From the NCBI RefSeq assembly GCF_009827395.1, contig NZ_WTYX01000001.1, positions 1,679,722 to 1,743,721 of the forward strand: a stretch of DNA of 64,000 nt, in the 5' to 3' direction. Positions 43,511-52,445 of the stretch are shown here, one piece after another; position 1 is the stretch's first letter; each line of letters starts with the position of its first letter. The DNA is from Pontixanthobacter aquaemixtae. GTDB lineage: Bacteria > Pseudomonadota > Alphaproteobacteria > Sphingomonadales > Sphingomonadaceae. Under the pieces are notes generated by a model. The model was not told the DNA's origin, did not search any database, and worked only from the letters and a program-made list of their open reading frames with translations. The translations under genes were made by a program, and so were the position numbers.

Positions 43511-45247
43511 GTGGTTATAACTGGCAACGAATCCCAGGCTGCTATGCTATTTCTTGAGCTTGACCGATGCTTTCGCCACGGTGCGCCAGAAGCGGCTGCG
43601 CCAACCCCGCTGGATCGCGCATCAATCCCGTTTGCGCGCGGCCCGTATCGCATCTGGGCAGATGCACGCATAGATGACCGCACAAACATCGTAGCAGCGC
43701 TTGGACTAAGCGCTTCGATTGGCGATCCGGAACTTGCCCTTGAAGCCTATTTGCGCTGGGGTGAAGCCTGCACCGACCACCTGCTGGGCGATTATGCTTT
43801 CGTTATTGCTGATGCCGAACGCGGAAGGATTTTTTGCGCGCGCGACCATGTAGGGGCGCGGCCATTTTTCTATGCGTTGGACGGCAAGTCTCTGCGCGTT
43901 TGCAGCGAGATTGCACCGCTTATCGATGCTTTTCCGGAGTTGGATGAGCTTGATCCGGAATTTGCGGCGGCTTTCCTCGCCAGCAATCGCTTTTCCTCGG
44001 CAAGCCGGACATTCTACAAAAACATCCATAAATTGCCCGCAGGGCATTCGCTAACACTCGAAAACGGTTCGCAGCGCCTTACCCGATATTGGCAGAATGA
44101 AACCGTTGCGCCGCTTCGGCTCTCTAGCGACGCTGAATATGTCGATGCTGCAAGATCGCTATTTGAAACGGCCGTGGCTGACCGGCTTCGCGGGGCAAGC
44201 CGCCCTGCGGTGCATTTGAGTGGCGGGCTGGATTCAACTGCGATTGCAGCCGAAGTTGCAAAATATCAGGCCGCGCATGGCGCCTCAGAACCCGCCGCCT
44301 ATGCGTGGTATTTGCACGCCACGGACGAGGCCGCCGACGATGAAACAAGATGGATTGCAGCCGCACAGGCCGCGCTGGGACTGAAAGTTGTTGCGCCACC
44401 GGCCGAAGAAAGCGCAATCGTTGCTGTGCTGCGGGCCGATGGGTGCAAGGTGCCTGCCGCGCTGAATCTGCTTCACGAAAACAGCATCCAAAAACATGCG
44501 AGCGAGGCAGGAGTCGATACGATCCTGTCCGGCTGGGGCGGCGATGAGGGGCTATCCTTCAATGGCCGGGGCTATCAGGCGCAATTGTTCACATCGCTGC
44601 GCTGGGCAGAATTGGCCGCCTTGGGCGGCGGCGGCCCGGTTGGGCTCGCGCGCGGGCTGAAGCGCGGTTTCGGCGAATGGAAGGCAGACCCGCTGAGCAG
44701 GATCGAGCCAAAATCAATCGCCAACACCTACCTCGCGCCGGATCTGGCCGGATCTGTTGCGCTGGCGGGATTGCCGGCATTGTCTTTCAAGAATCCGAAA
44801 AGTGCGATGGTCAGTCTGATCGGTATCGGCGGAACCGCGGAGCGGATGGAGGACTGGGCAATCAGCGGCCGCGCGCACGGAATTAAATACGCATATCCGC
44901 TGCTAGACAGGCGGATAATGGAATTTGCTCTGTCGCTGCCCGGCCATATGTTTATGCGCCCGGGTGTCCGGCGATGGATCATGCGGCAGATGCTCGATCC
45001 GAAACTGCCCGATCTGGTGCGCCACAATTCGAGCAAGCTGGAAACTGCCCGCGTGAACTCGCTTTTTAAGATTGTCCGGCCTGCCATGATGACCTGCGCC
45101 GATCTGTTGGAAAGCAGCAGCGATCTGGGGCCGCGCGCCGATTTCGTGGACATCCCCAAATTAATCAATGATTTGCGTGGGCCAGAGGAAGGCTTTCCCA
45201 AGAATTTCTCGCACAAGCGCAGAGCGCTGCAATTTCTGCTATTCTAG
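43511..45247 (+). CDS. Lasso cyclase C (asparagine-synthetase-like)
   Basis: 578 residues. N-terminal glutaminase-like domain remnant ('GPYRIWADARIDDRTNIVAALGL', 'YLRWGEACTDHLLGDYAFVIADAERGRIFCARDHVGARPFFYA') and C-terminal synthetase domain with the ATP-pyrophosphatase loop 'HLSGGLDSTAIA' (about 234-245) and 'DTILSGWGGDEGLSFNGRG'. It adenylates the acidic side chain and closes the ring with the core N-terminus. The GTG start at 43511 omits the usual N-terminal strand; in the same frame an ATG at 43415 is cut off by a TGA at 43493. The next gene follows eight bases after its stop. Confidence 0.9.
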   Translation: MVITGNESQAAMLFLELDRCFRHGAPEAAAPTPLDRASIPFARGPYRIWADARIDDRTNIVAALGLSASIGDPELALEAYLRWGEACTDHLLGDYAFVIADAERGRIFCARDHVGARPFFYALDGKSLRVCSEIAPLIDAFPELDELDPEFAAAFLASNRFSSASRTFYKNIHKLPAGHSLTLENGSQRLTRYWQNETVAPLRLSSDAEYVDAARSLFETAVADRLRGASRPAVHLSGGLDSTAIAAEVAKYQAAHGASEPAAYAWYLHATDEAADDETRWIAAAQAALGLKVVAPPAEESAIVAVLRADGCKVPAALNLLHENSIQKHASEAGVDTILSGWGGDEGLSFNGRGYQAQLFTSLRWAELAALGGGGPVGLARGLKRGFGEWKADPLSRIEPKSIANTYLAPDLAGSVALAGLPALSFKNPKSAMVSLIGIGGTAERMEDWAISGRAHGIKYAYPLLDRRIMEFALSLPGHMFMRPGVRRWIMRQMLDPKLPDLVRHNSSKLETARVNSLFKIVRPAMMTCADLLESSSDLGPRADFVDIPKLINDLRGPEEGFPKNFSHKRRALQFLLF

Positions 45248-45255
45248 GCATAGAC

Positions 45256-46158
45256 ATGCAGAACCCGTCTTCCCTTCCGACCAAACTGGTTACTGTCACT
45301 TCGCGTGATTATTTGCCGGGAACGCAGGTCATGCTGCATTCCTTCCTGCGAACCAATCAATGGTTCGACGGTTCCATAATCGTTCTTGAGAATGATCTTC
45401 GCCGAGGCGACAAGGCTGCGCTGCAAGCGAACTTTCCGTCGGTAACGTTTCCCGGGGTTTCGACCGAACTGGACCAGGCAATCGACAGGCTGGTGGCAGA
45501 ATTCCCGAAACTGGCCGGACGCCGCACGCGTTTCCTGTCGCTGGACGCGTTCCAGCCGGAAAGCGGCGATACTGCTCTGTTTCTGGACAGCGACCTTTTG
45601 TTTTTGGAAGACATCGCAGACATCGCAGACATGGCCGCGATGGATGGCCCGATCATCGCTTGCGGGGATAGATCGCAATTGGTCGGAACGCACCGCGATC
45701 CGGTTTCGATGGAGGAAACGGACACTCCGTCATCGCAGGGATTTTCCAGCTTCAATGCAGGGCTGATGATCTTGCGACAAGACGTGAGGACCCAATCGGT
45801 CTGGCAAGAACTGCTGGCCCATCTTACTCCCGAAGCCTGGAAAGACGTGACCACCGACCATACAGATCAGGCCGTTTACAACCGTGTATTCGGCGATCGG
45901 GTGGTTCTGGCCGATCCCCGATTTAATTATCTGATCGGGCATGCAGGCCAGCTGCGCGGATCCGCCGATGTAACTCTAAAAAGTGCCAAGGTGCTGCACT
46001 TTAATGGCCATGTTAAGCCCTGGCTGTTTCACCAACATCTGCCCGCAACCGCCAGCGATGCCAGCTTCATTGCCGCCTTGGGCCATTGGAATGATGCATA
46101 TCGCCGGTTTCTGACCGCGCATCATTTCAACGTCAGCGCTGCCGATAGCTCAGCCTAG
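45256..46158 (+). CDS. GT8-like glycosyltransferase of the lasso cluster
   Basis: 300 residues. A Rossmann-like start ('TKLVTVTSRDYLPGTQVMLHSFLRTN') and a D-x-D motif at 111-113 ('TALFLDSDLLFLEDI') point to a GT-A fold, family 8-like. Later 'FNAGLMILRQDVRTQSVW' and 'DQAVYNRVFGDRVVLADPRFNYLIG...VLHFNGHVKPW' (H-F-x-G-x-x-K-P-W) are strong GT8 hallmarks. It may glycosylate the peptide or a modification on it. Closely coupled to the cyclase gene. The stop overlaps the convergent fusion gene by four bases. Confidence 0.82.
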   Translation: MQNPSSLPTKLVTVTSRDYLPGTQVMLHSFLRTNQWFDGSIIVLENDLRRGDKAALQANFPSVTFPGVSTELDQAIDRLVAEFPKLAGRRTRFLSLDAFQPESGDTALFLDSDLLFLEDIADIADMAAMDGPIIACGDRSQLVGTHRDPVSMEETDTPSSQGFSSFNAGLMILRQDVRTQSVWQELLAHLTPEAWKDVTTDHTDQAVYNRVFGDRVVLADPRFNYLIGHAGQLRGSADVTLKSAKVLHFNGHVKPWLFHQHLPATASDASFIAALGHWNDAYRRFLTAHHFNVSAADSSA

Positions 46159-49100
46159 CGACGGCGGATAACCAGCTCGGTATTTGCTGCGAACGGCCCG
46201 GTCAGCACGCTCTTGCTGCCATCGCGCCACAAGACTTCGATTTCGCTAACCGAGTTTGCATCGCCAATCCCGAAATGCGCCTGCGGATAGATCCCACTGG
46301 AAAACCCGCCGCTTTGGCGAACTTCACGCAGCTGTTTGGTTCCCGCTGGCGTCCGGATGATTATCCGAGCGCCGACCCCTGCACGGTTTCCGATACTGTC
46401 CTCAAGCCGCACCCAAAACGCCGCGCCCGAAGGCGCATCGTTGCGGTGGATGATCGGCTGCGTCACAACAGATGGGCGGATCACATCCATGTCGCCGTCC
46501 CGGTCATAATCGATCAAGGCATAGCTTGTTGTCGGCATACCGTCTTCGAGCCCGAAGCGCGCTTCTTCGCGCAGGAAGACCTTGCCCTCCTGATTGCGGT
46601 AGTAAGCATTGGGCACCGTCCCGCGGTGATAAATCATTCCTGATCCGACAAACAGATCCTGCCATCCGTCCTGATCAAGATCGACAAAGCGCGAATTCCA
46701 GCTCCATCCGGGGACATCGACGGCCAAATCCTCCGTCCGGTCTTCGAATGTGCCCGCCTCGTTGCGCTGCAGCAGGACATTGCGGCGGCGAATGCCGCCA
46801 ACATAGTCCAATTCTTCGATGGCCTTTTTGGCATCGGGAAAGCGTTCGGTTGCGGCGCGTTCGCAATGCCTCACGAAAATCTCGCCAAAATCGGCCAGTT
46901 TTCCGCAATATTGGGTGTCGTAATAATACCCGGACCGGCGGATGGCGGCGACAGCGGCACACATTCCGCGATATGTCGGATCGGTAATTTCACCGCATTT
47001 GGAATAGCGCGAATGCCCCAAATCCATGGGCAGAGAACGGTTGCGCGCTTCAACGAAGCACTCGGAAACGGGCGCTTGATTGAAGTCCTTATCCTCGCAA
47101 TATCCGATCGATGGTACATCCTGTATCCGGTCACCGATTTGGGCGATTCCTCTGGGCATCGCGATTTGCGCAGAATAGAATTCCTCGCGCAGATCATTGT
47201 CGATGTCGCCCATATCGAAGCTCATCGTCGTGGTGGTCAGGTAGGGCACCAGGCCGTCTGACTTCCGCGCCAGCACAAAATTCCGGCCTCCTTTGTTGAG
47301 GTAAATCTTGTCTGCCGTGGAAACATCGTCGCCGATAATAATGTCGGGCCGACCGTCCAGATCAATATCCGCCACCAGCGAGCTTAGCGACTCACCGGGA
47401 ATACCGGTTAGCTCCTGCGCTTCAAAACGCTCGCCGCCCTCGTTCCAGAAAATCCGGTCTTGCGAGGCAAGCAGATAGGGATCGGCATTGTTGCCCACCG
47501 TTCCCATTGTCCAATTGGCCGCAATGAAATCGAGATCGCCATCATCGTCGAGATCGGCAAATGCCGGCGCGCCCACCAGTCCGGCATTGCCATTGGGCAA
47601 GATGGTGCGATCCTTGTGGCTGAATGCCCCATCGCGATTCCACAAGATGCTCGTTTCATACAGGAAATTCGAAAGCATCAGATCGGGCAGCGAGTCTCCG
47701 TTGAGGTCAGTAAAGGCCATCGATCCGACATATTGATCCGCCAACGGTCCAAGATCGATTGGTACTTCGACAAAGGTTCCTTCCCTGTTGGAAAAGAGCT
47801 GGAGGCCGCCGACCGACGGGTTGCGGGCAATTGCCAGATCAACCCAGCCGTCTTGCTCTATGTCGCCGGATGCCATGGCCCAGAACATCAAATAGGGCTC
47901 CAGCACATCGATTCCGACGGGATAGGGCTGGACATCCAACCCGATTTCCGGGCCGAGCAACCGGTGAAAACCGGTTTCAGCATCTGCCCCTGCATTGACC
48001 ATCTTTTGCGAGGAAAGTGCGGAAACGGTGCCCTTCCCGGTATGGTCAATCGCCGGACCAACCGGCTGATAGGTGACAGATTTTGCGGCTGGTCCTTCGG
48101 CAGCGACGGTAATCAAGGGCGCGACGGGGCGGTCCAGAGTAGAACCTTCAAGATAGGCCATGTTGGCCTCATGCGCTTGAAGGACAACATATTTGTCCGC
48201 GTAGCTGGCGGCCACGCCCGCGACTACGGCGAGACCAGCCAAAGCCGCCATCATTCCGCCGGCAATCTTCCACGATACGGCCCTCCCCACGATCATGAAG
48301 GAATAGATGCTGTAGCAGCCAAGCGCGAACAGCAGCGGCATTACGAATTTGATCGGCCAACCCGCATTGATCAGAATGACGGCCAAAATAACGTCGAACG
48401 CGATGGGGACCGGCAGAACGATCGCGAGACAGGCAATCCCGATCATTGCCAGCAAAATCATGATCTCCGATTTGGGAACGCCGACGGTCCGGCGGAATTC
48501 ATCCCAGTCGAACAAGGTCACCAGGATCGAGCCGAGCACGCCTGCCAGAATCATCAGCGGCACCGTTACCGCAACGATAAACAACAGATTACGGCCGAAA
48601 GTCTTGGCCAGCCACGCGAAAGCTTTGGACCAGCTATCAATATCCGAAGCCGGGACAGGGAGCGGGCGCAACGCTTCCAATTTCCGCGAAAGCCAATCGC
48701 GATTGTCATCCAGTTTCTCATGCGCCAGGTCGAGCGCCTCTTCGCGGTAGCCGGATTTGCCAAGAATCCGCGTCAGCAGCGGCACGCCGACCAGCACAAA
48801 GGACAACGCTGCGATCAGCTTTATCGAAGCAACATGAAACGGAAGCAGCGCGAAGCTCATGCTCACCACGATCACGTTCAATGTCGGGGACGCAACAAGC
48901 GCGCTCAGCGTGGTCTCCAACCGCATTCCCGCGCTGTGAAACCCGCGCGCGATTGGCGCGGCGCAATTCACGCAGACCCCCAAAGGTGTGCCGATTGCAG
49001 CGCCCAAAGCCGCGTTTGCGAAGGGGTTTTCAAATCCGCGCCGTTCGATCAGCCCGAACAGTGTCAGCGCACAGGCTGCGAACAGCACGCCAAAGGTCAT

Positions 49101-49376
49101 GCCTTTCCAATTGGTGTACATCCAGTTCACCGAATTGACGGCGATTTCCCATAAGACACCGCTATTGGGCAGCCATTCCACGATCTGGTCGAACGCGATC
49201 CCACCCATATTGGTGTCGCCGCCCATCATCGCTTTCTCGTCGAGCGCCGGATAGCGCGACTGGGTCCAGAAATAGAGCGCGATAAAGGCCGTGAGCGCGA
49301 TTGCCAAAATCAGTCGGCGGTCGGCCAGAAAGCGCGCAATCGCGCCCTGTCCGGCATGCGGTTGAATAGTGTTCAT
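46155..49376 (-). CDS. Fusion: ArsP/DUF318-like permease + FG-GAP repeats + ASPIC/UnbV
   Basis: 1073 residues. Residues about 20-400 form a membrane permease with about 10 helices and the DUF318/ArsP-type motif 'GTPLGVCVNCAAPIARGFHSAGMRLETTLSALVASPTLN'. Residues about 480-1000 hold FG-GAP/VCBS repeats with Ca-binding-like loops ('DIEQDGWVDLA', 'DLNGDSLPDL', 'DLDDDGDLDF', 'DIDLDGRPDI', 'DLDQDGWQDL', 'DYDRDGDMDV'). A Cys-containing insertion (about 760-850, six Cys) lies between them. The end is an ASPIC/UnbV domain ('GNRAGVGARIIIRTPAGTKQ...FGIGD...EVLWRDG'). The soluble part should face the periplasm. The job is unknown; it may be tied to the lasso cluster, with which it converges. Confidence 0.85.
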   Translation of the reverse strand: MNTIQPHAGQGAIARFLADRRLILAIALTAFIALYFWTQSRYPALDEKAMMGGDTNMGGIAFDQIVEWLPNSGVLWEIAVNSVNWMYTNWKGMTFGVLFAACALTLFGLIERRGFENPFANAALGAAIGTPLGVCVNCAAPIARGFHSAGMRLETTLSALVASPTLNVIVVSMSFALLPFHVASIKLIAALSFVLVGVPLLTRILGKSGYREEALDLAHEKLDDNRDWLSRKLEALRPLPVPASDIDSWSKAFAWLAKTFGRNLLFIVAVTVPLMILAGVLGSILVTLFDWDEFRRTVGVPKSEIMILLAMIGIACLAIVLPVPIAFDVILAVILINAGWPIKFVMPLLFALGCYSIYSFMIVGRAVSWKIAGGMMAALAGLAVVAGVAASYADKYVVLQAHEANMAYLEGSTLDRPVAPLITVAAEGPAAKSVTYQPVGPAIDHTGKGTVSALSSQKMVNAGADAETGFHRLLGPEIGLDVQPYPVGIDVLEPYLMFWAMASGDIEQDGWVDLAIARNPSVGGLQLFSNREGTFVEVPIDLGPLADQYVGSMAFTDLNGDSLPDLMLSNFLYETSILWNRDGAFSHKDRTILPNGNAGLVGAPAFADLDDDGDLDFIAANWTMGTVGNNADPYLLASQDRIFWNEGGERFEAQELTGIPGESLSSLVADIDLDGRPDIIIGDDVSTADKIYLNKGGRNFVLARKSDGLVPYLTTTTMSFDMGDIDNDLREEFYSAQIAMPRGIAQIGDRIQDVPSIGYCEDKDFNQAPVSECFVEARNRSLPMDLGHSRYSKCGEITDPTYRGMCAAVAAIRRSGYYYDTQYCGKLADFGEIFVRHCERAATERFPDAKKAIEELDYVGGIRRRNVLLQRNEAGTFEDRTEDLAVDVPGWSWNSRFVDLDQDGWQDLFVGSGMIYHRGTVPNAYYRNQEGKVFLREEARFGLEDGMPTTSYALIDYDRDGDMDVIRPSVVTQPIIHRNDAPSGAAFWVRLEDSIGNRAGVGARIIIRTPAGTKQLREVRQSGGFSSGIYPQAHFGIGDANSVSEIEVLWRDGSKSVLTGPFAANTELVIRRR

Positions 49377-49547
49377 GGTCCCTCAATCTCGGCACGAAAC
49401 ACATTCGCTTGCCGATGCCGTTGTCCTAGCGGCCAAAATCAGCGCCGCAAGCCCTGAAACCCTTGCCTCCTGCGTTTATGTCCTTCTAGTACAAAGCCGA
49501 CACTCTGATCATTTGATCGGGACCAATACCCCGCGGAAAGAAACACG

Positions 49548-50762
49548 ATGAACAACAAGCGTGACCTGTTGATTTTGGGCGGCGGCCTGGTTGGAATGAC
49601 TCTGGCGCTGACCGCGGCGCGCAAAGGGATTTCCAGCCATGTTGTCGATCGAGCAGATCCGGCAGATCTGACGGCAGAAGGCTTTGACGGCCGCGCTTCG
49701 GCAATTTCAACCGCGAGCTGGAACCTGTTCACCAATATCGGTCTGGCTGACAGGCTGGAACCGCATGGGTGCGCCATCGCTTCGATCGCGGTGACTGACC
49801 AGATGAAGCCCGGTGGGCTCGATTTCACGCCGGAAGCGCATGAAGGCACCTTGGGACGGATGTTCGCCAATCGCGAATTGCGCCTCGCCTTGTTCGAAGC
49901 GGCCAGCGAAGAACCGTTGATCGATTGGCATGCAAAGAGCGAGATCACCGCGCGCCACCGGGGCGAGCATGGCGTATCGGTGACGCTTGCGGATGGGGAC
50001 GAATTGCACGGCAGCCTGATGGTCGCTGCCGAAGGGCGCGGCTCGCCAACGCGCGACGAAGCCGGCATCGTCATCGCCAAATGGAGCTATAGCCACCGGG
50101 CGATCGTGGCCGGACTGGTGCACGAAATCCCGCACGGGAACGTTGCTTGGGAAATCTTCTACCCGTCGGGGCCTTTCGCGCTGCTCCCGATGCTTGACGC
50201 TGAAGACGGGGCGCATCGCAGCGCGCTGGTCTGGACCGTTGATGAAAGCGATGCGGCGGGAACGCTCAAACTATCCGACCGTGCGTTTCTGGCCGAAGTG
50301 GCCAAGCGGATGGGCCCGATGTTTGGCGAAATCCGTTCGGTTGGCCCGCGTTCATCATTCCCGCTGGGATTTCATCATACAGCCAAGATCGTGGACGACC
50401 GCTTGGCGCTTGTCGGCGATGCGGCGCACGGAATTCACCCGATCGCGGGACAGGGGCTCAATCTGGGCCTGCGCGATGTTGGCGCGCTGGTCGATGTTCT
50501 TGCCGAAGGAATGCGGCTTGGCCTCGAACCCGGCGATGCGCAATTGCTTTCCAAATATGAAAACTGGCGCGGTCTGGATGCGTTTTCCGTGGCATTGGCT
50601 ACCGACGGACTGACGCGGATATTCGGGGTACCGGGCAAAGCCGCCTCTGCAGTACGGCGTCTGGGAATGTCAGGTATCCAGCGCACGCCGCTGCTCAAGA
50701 ATTGGTTCATGGATGAAGCGCGCGGGGTGAGAGGCGATTTGCCCGAATTACTCAGGGCGTAG
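49548..50762 (+). CDS. UbiH/UbiF-family FAD-dependent hydroxylase
   Basis: 404 residues. FAD-binding G-x-G-x-x-G ('LLILGGGLVGMTLALTAARKG'), the NAD(P)H-binding D-G-like region, and the hallmark 'RLALVGDAAHGIHPIAGQGLNLGLRDVGALVDVL' (G-D-A-A-H...P..GQG.N.G..D). It hydroxylates the aromatic ring in ubiquinone synthesis; which ring position (UbiH, UbiF or the alphaproteobacterial UbiL type) cannot be told. Alone, with GGAAAG before the ATG. Confidence 0.88.
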   Translation: MNNKRDLLILGGGLVGMTLALTAARKGISSHVVDRADPADLTAEGFDGRASAISTASWNLFTNIGLADRLEPHGCAIASIAVTDQMKPGGLDFTPEAHEGTLGRMFANRELRLALFEAASEEPLIDWHAKSEITARHRGEHGVSVTLADGDELHGSLMVAAEGRGSPTRDEAGIVIAKWSYSHRAIVAGLVHEIPHGNVAWEIFYPSGPFALLPMLDAEDGAHRSALVWTVDESDAAGTLKLSDRAFLAEVAKRMGPMFGEIRSVGPRSSFPLGFHHTAKIVDDRLALVGDAAHGIHPIAGQGLNLGLRDVGALVDVLAEGMRLGLEPGDAQLLSKYENWRGLDAFSVALATDGLTRIFGVPGKAASAVRRLGMSGIQRTPLLKNWFMDEARGVRGDLPELLRA

Positions 50763-50777
50763 AGCTTACCGCCCTAC

Positions 50778-51710
50778 TCAGTTCCCGGTGTCTTCAGCAG
50801 GGCTTGCCTGATCGATCCTGCGCCCGGCGCGATCGCGCAATTGGCTGCGTTCTTTTACCGCAGAGATTTCGAGAATATCGAGCGCGTCCTGGATCTCGGC
50901 ATAGCGTCTTGCCTGCCGGATCCACCCTTCGGCATTTTTCACGCCGGGCATGGTCTCCACTTCCTCGATCGCGACGCGGATACGACCGGCCTCGAGAGCA
51001 TAACGCGCTCGATCCAATGTGCGGTCGGGGCGCGGCGATGCGGTCCCCTCGCGGCGGATCACGAACAACTGACTGAACTCTTTGCGCAGACGCTCTAAGG
51101 ATGGCCCCTCGTCCGCCTGCACCAGTTTGGGCTTCAGCCCTTCGAGCTGCGCAATCAACTGGTCCAAACGGATCGGATCGCTGGATGCATCGATAATCGT
51201 TGCCACCGCATCCGGCTGTGCAGCGCCAAAACGAAGCCGCAGCTGATCGACGAGATAGCCCAGTGGCTCTCCCTTCTCCAAGGTGCGCCGCGCAGCAAAG
51301 GCAATCAGCAGACCTTCCGCCCTGCCCGCATTGCCCGATGCCGCTTCTGCTTGCAGTACCAACCGGTCCAGCCGCTGTTCGGCCGCTGCCAATCGCTGAT
51401 CCAAACCGCCTTGCTTGTCCACGACCCGCTCGACAGCTTCGGTCGCCTGTTCTGCCTGCTCGACAATCTCTTTCGCGTCTCCCGACTGGGTCAGCAGACC
51501 TTCACGCAGCTCAAGCGCGGCTGCCGCACCGGTGATCTCCGCTGCAGTATCTTCTGCAGCATCATCGCCGCCCCAAGAGCCCCCACCCCAATATTGATAC
51601 CCTGCCACGATACCCGCGAGCAGCAAGGCGCAAAGCACCAGGCCAAAAATGGCAATCATTCGTCCGCCCTTGCGGGGTTGCGGGCGGGATTGGGGTTGCG
51701 TGGTATCCAT
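50778..51710 (-). CDS. Mitofilin-like membrane protein linked to hemC/hemD
   Basis: 310 residues. Pro/Arg-rich N-terminus, a membrane helix (MIAIFGLVLCALLLAGIVAGY), an acidic linker, then a long helical region ('LRKEFSQLF...ALEAGRIRVAIEEVETMPGVKNAEGWIRQARRYAEIQDAL'). This layout and the location after hemD match the alphaproteobacterial mitofilin (Mic60-like) protein that shapes inner membranes. Start taken at the ATG at 51710 (a TTG one codon earlier is possible). Confidence 0.75.
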   Translation of the reverse strand: MDTTQPQSRPQPRKGGRMIAIFGLVLCALLLAGIVAGYQYWGGGSWGGDDAAEDTAAEITGAAAALELREGLLTQSGDAKEIVEQAEQATEAVERVVDKQGGLDQRLAAAEQRLDRLVLQAEAASGNAGRAEGLLIAFAARRTLEKGEPLGYLVDQLRLRFGAAQPDAVATIIDASSDPIRLDQLIAQLEGLKPKLVQADEGPSLERLRKEFSQLFVIRREGTASPRPDRTLDRARYALEAGRIRVAIEEVETMPGVKNAEGWIRQARRYAEIQDALDILEISAVKERSQLRDRAGRRIDQASPAEDTGN

Positions 51711-51761
51711 CAATATCCGTTCAGTATCCGTATCACCGGTACATTGGGGTTTCTTGCCACA

Positions 51762-52445
51762 TCATTTACACATGTTTTTGGTCAAGGCCAGCAAGGCGGC
51801 GTCGCTTGGCTGGTCCGCGCATTGCAGTTCGCCCCAACCCTCACCGCATGCAGCGGCAACCCGCGGACCAAGCGCGGCAATACGAATTGCACCTCTGTCT
51901 ACGCCCACCCGGCTGCATTCATTGGCAAAATGGGCAGCGGCACCCGCCGAATGGAGGAGGACCACAGCGTGATCAAGCAGTGCCTCGCCAAGCTGCGGAG
52001 ACATTTCCGTGGCATCGGATTGATAGACCACCCTGTCCACGATTGTGTGCGAGCGGGGCGGAGACAGCTCGACATGATCGCGGCCCGCAAGCCGCAGGAA
52101 ACGGATCGCTTTTCCCGAATGCTTGTCCAGCAGCGATTGCAAACCGCCTTGCCCAATATCCGCAATCGTAAAGCCCGCGTCCTGGGCGGTTTCTGCGGTC
52201 GTTTCGCCAACCGCATAAACGGGCAGATCGAGCAGCAAAGCAAGCTGCGGACCGCCGTGACGGATCGCGTTTGCGCTGCCGATCAGAATGCCATCGAAGG
52301 CCAGATCGTCCGGCGCGCTCCATTCGGCCGGGCGCACTTCAAACAGCGGAAAACCTTTGATTTCCAGTCCTGCCCCGTGCGCGCGGGCAATGGTTTGAGA
52401 CAACCCCGGCTCCGGTCTGATGGCAATAATATTCTTTGCCATCAT
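51762..52445 (-). CDS. hemD: Uroporphyrinogen-III synthase HemD
   Basis: 227 residues. Weakly conserved family, but 'IIAIRPEPGLSQTIARAHGAGLEIKGFPLFEVRP', 'FDGILIGSANAIRHGG', 'VYAVGETTAETAQDAGF' and 'IAALGPRVAAACGEGW' are typical. It converts hydroxymethylbilane to uroporphyrinogen III. The start overlaps the hemC stop by four bases, so the order hemC-hemD-mitofilin is one operon. Confidence 0.9.
   Translation of the reverse strand: MMAKNIIAIRPEPGLSQTIARAHGAGLEIKGFPLFEVRPAEWSAPDDLAFDGILIGSANAIRHGGPQLALLLDLPVYAVGETTAETAQDAGFTIADIGQGGLQSLLDKHSGKAIRFLRLAGRDHVELSPPRSHTIVDRVVYQSDATEMSPQLGEALLDHAVVLLHSAGAAAHFANECSRVGVDRGAIRIAALGPRVAAACGEGWGELQCADQPSDAALLALTKNMCK

Larger units (their letters stand above)
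37721..46158. other. Lasso-peptide-type RiPP biosynthetic gene cluster
   Basis: Contains B2 peptidase (37721), nucleotidyltransferase (minus strand), sulfotransferase, Asp/Asn-hydroxylase-like protein, HPr-kinase-like protein, second sulfotransferase, PqqD-type B1, precursor, Asn-synthetase-like cyclase and GT8-like glycosyltransferase. The four essential functions (A, B1, B2, C) are all present. Short gaps and overlaps show one main operon from 39489 to 43051 and a second from the precursor on. No ABC exporter or isopeptidase was found in the window. Confidence 0.88.

Noticed and set aside
43342-43557. 71-codon frame between precursor and cyclase as a second precursor
   Set aside because: It runs through the hairpin, lacks a leader motif and a Gly/Ala-started acidic core, and overlaps the cyclase start out of frame.
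47460-49154. A 564-codon plus-strand frame
   Set aside because: Antisense to the permease/FG-GAP fusion gene; no start signal and no motifs.
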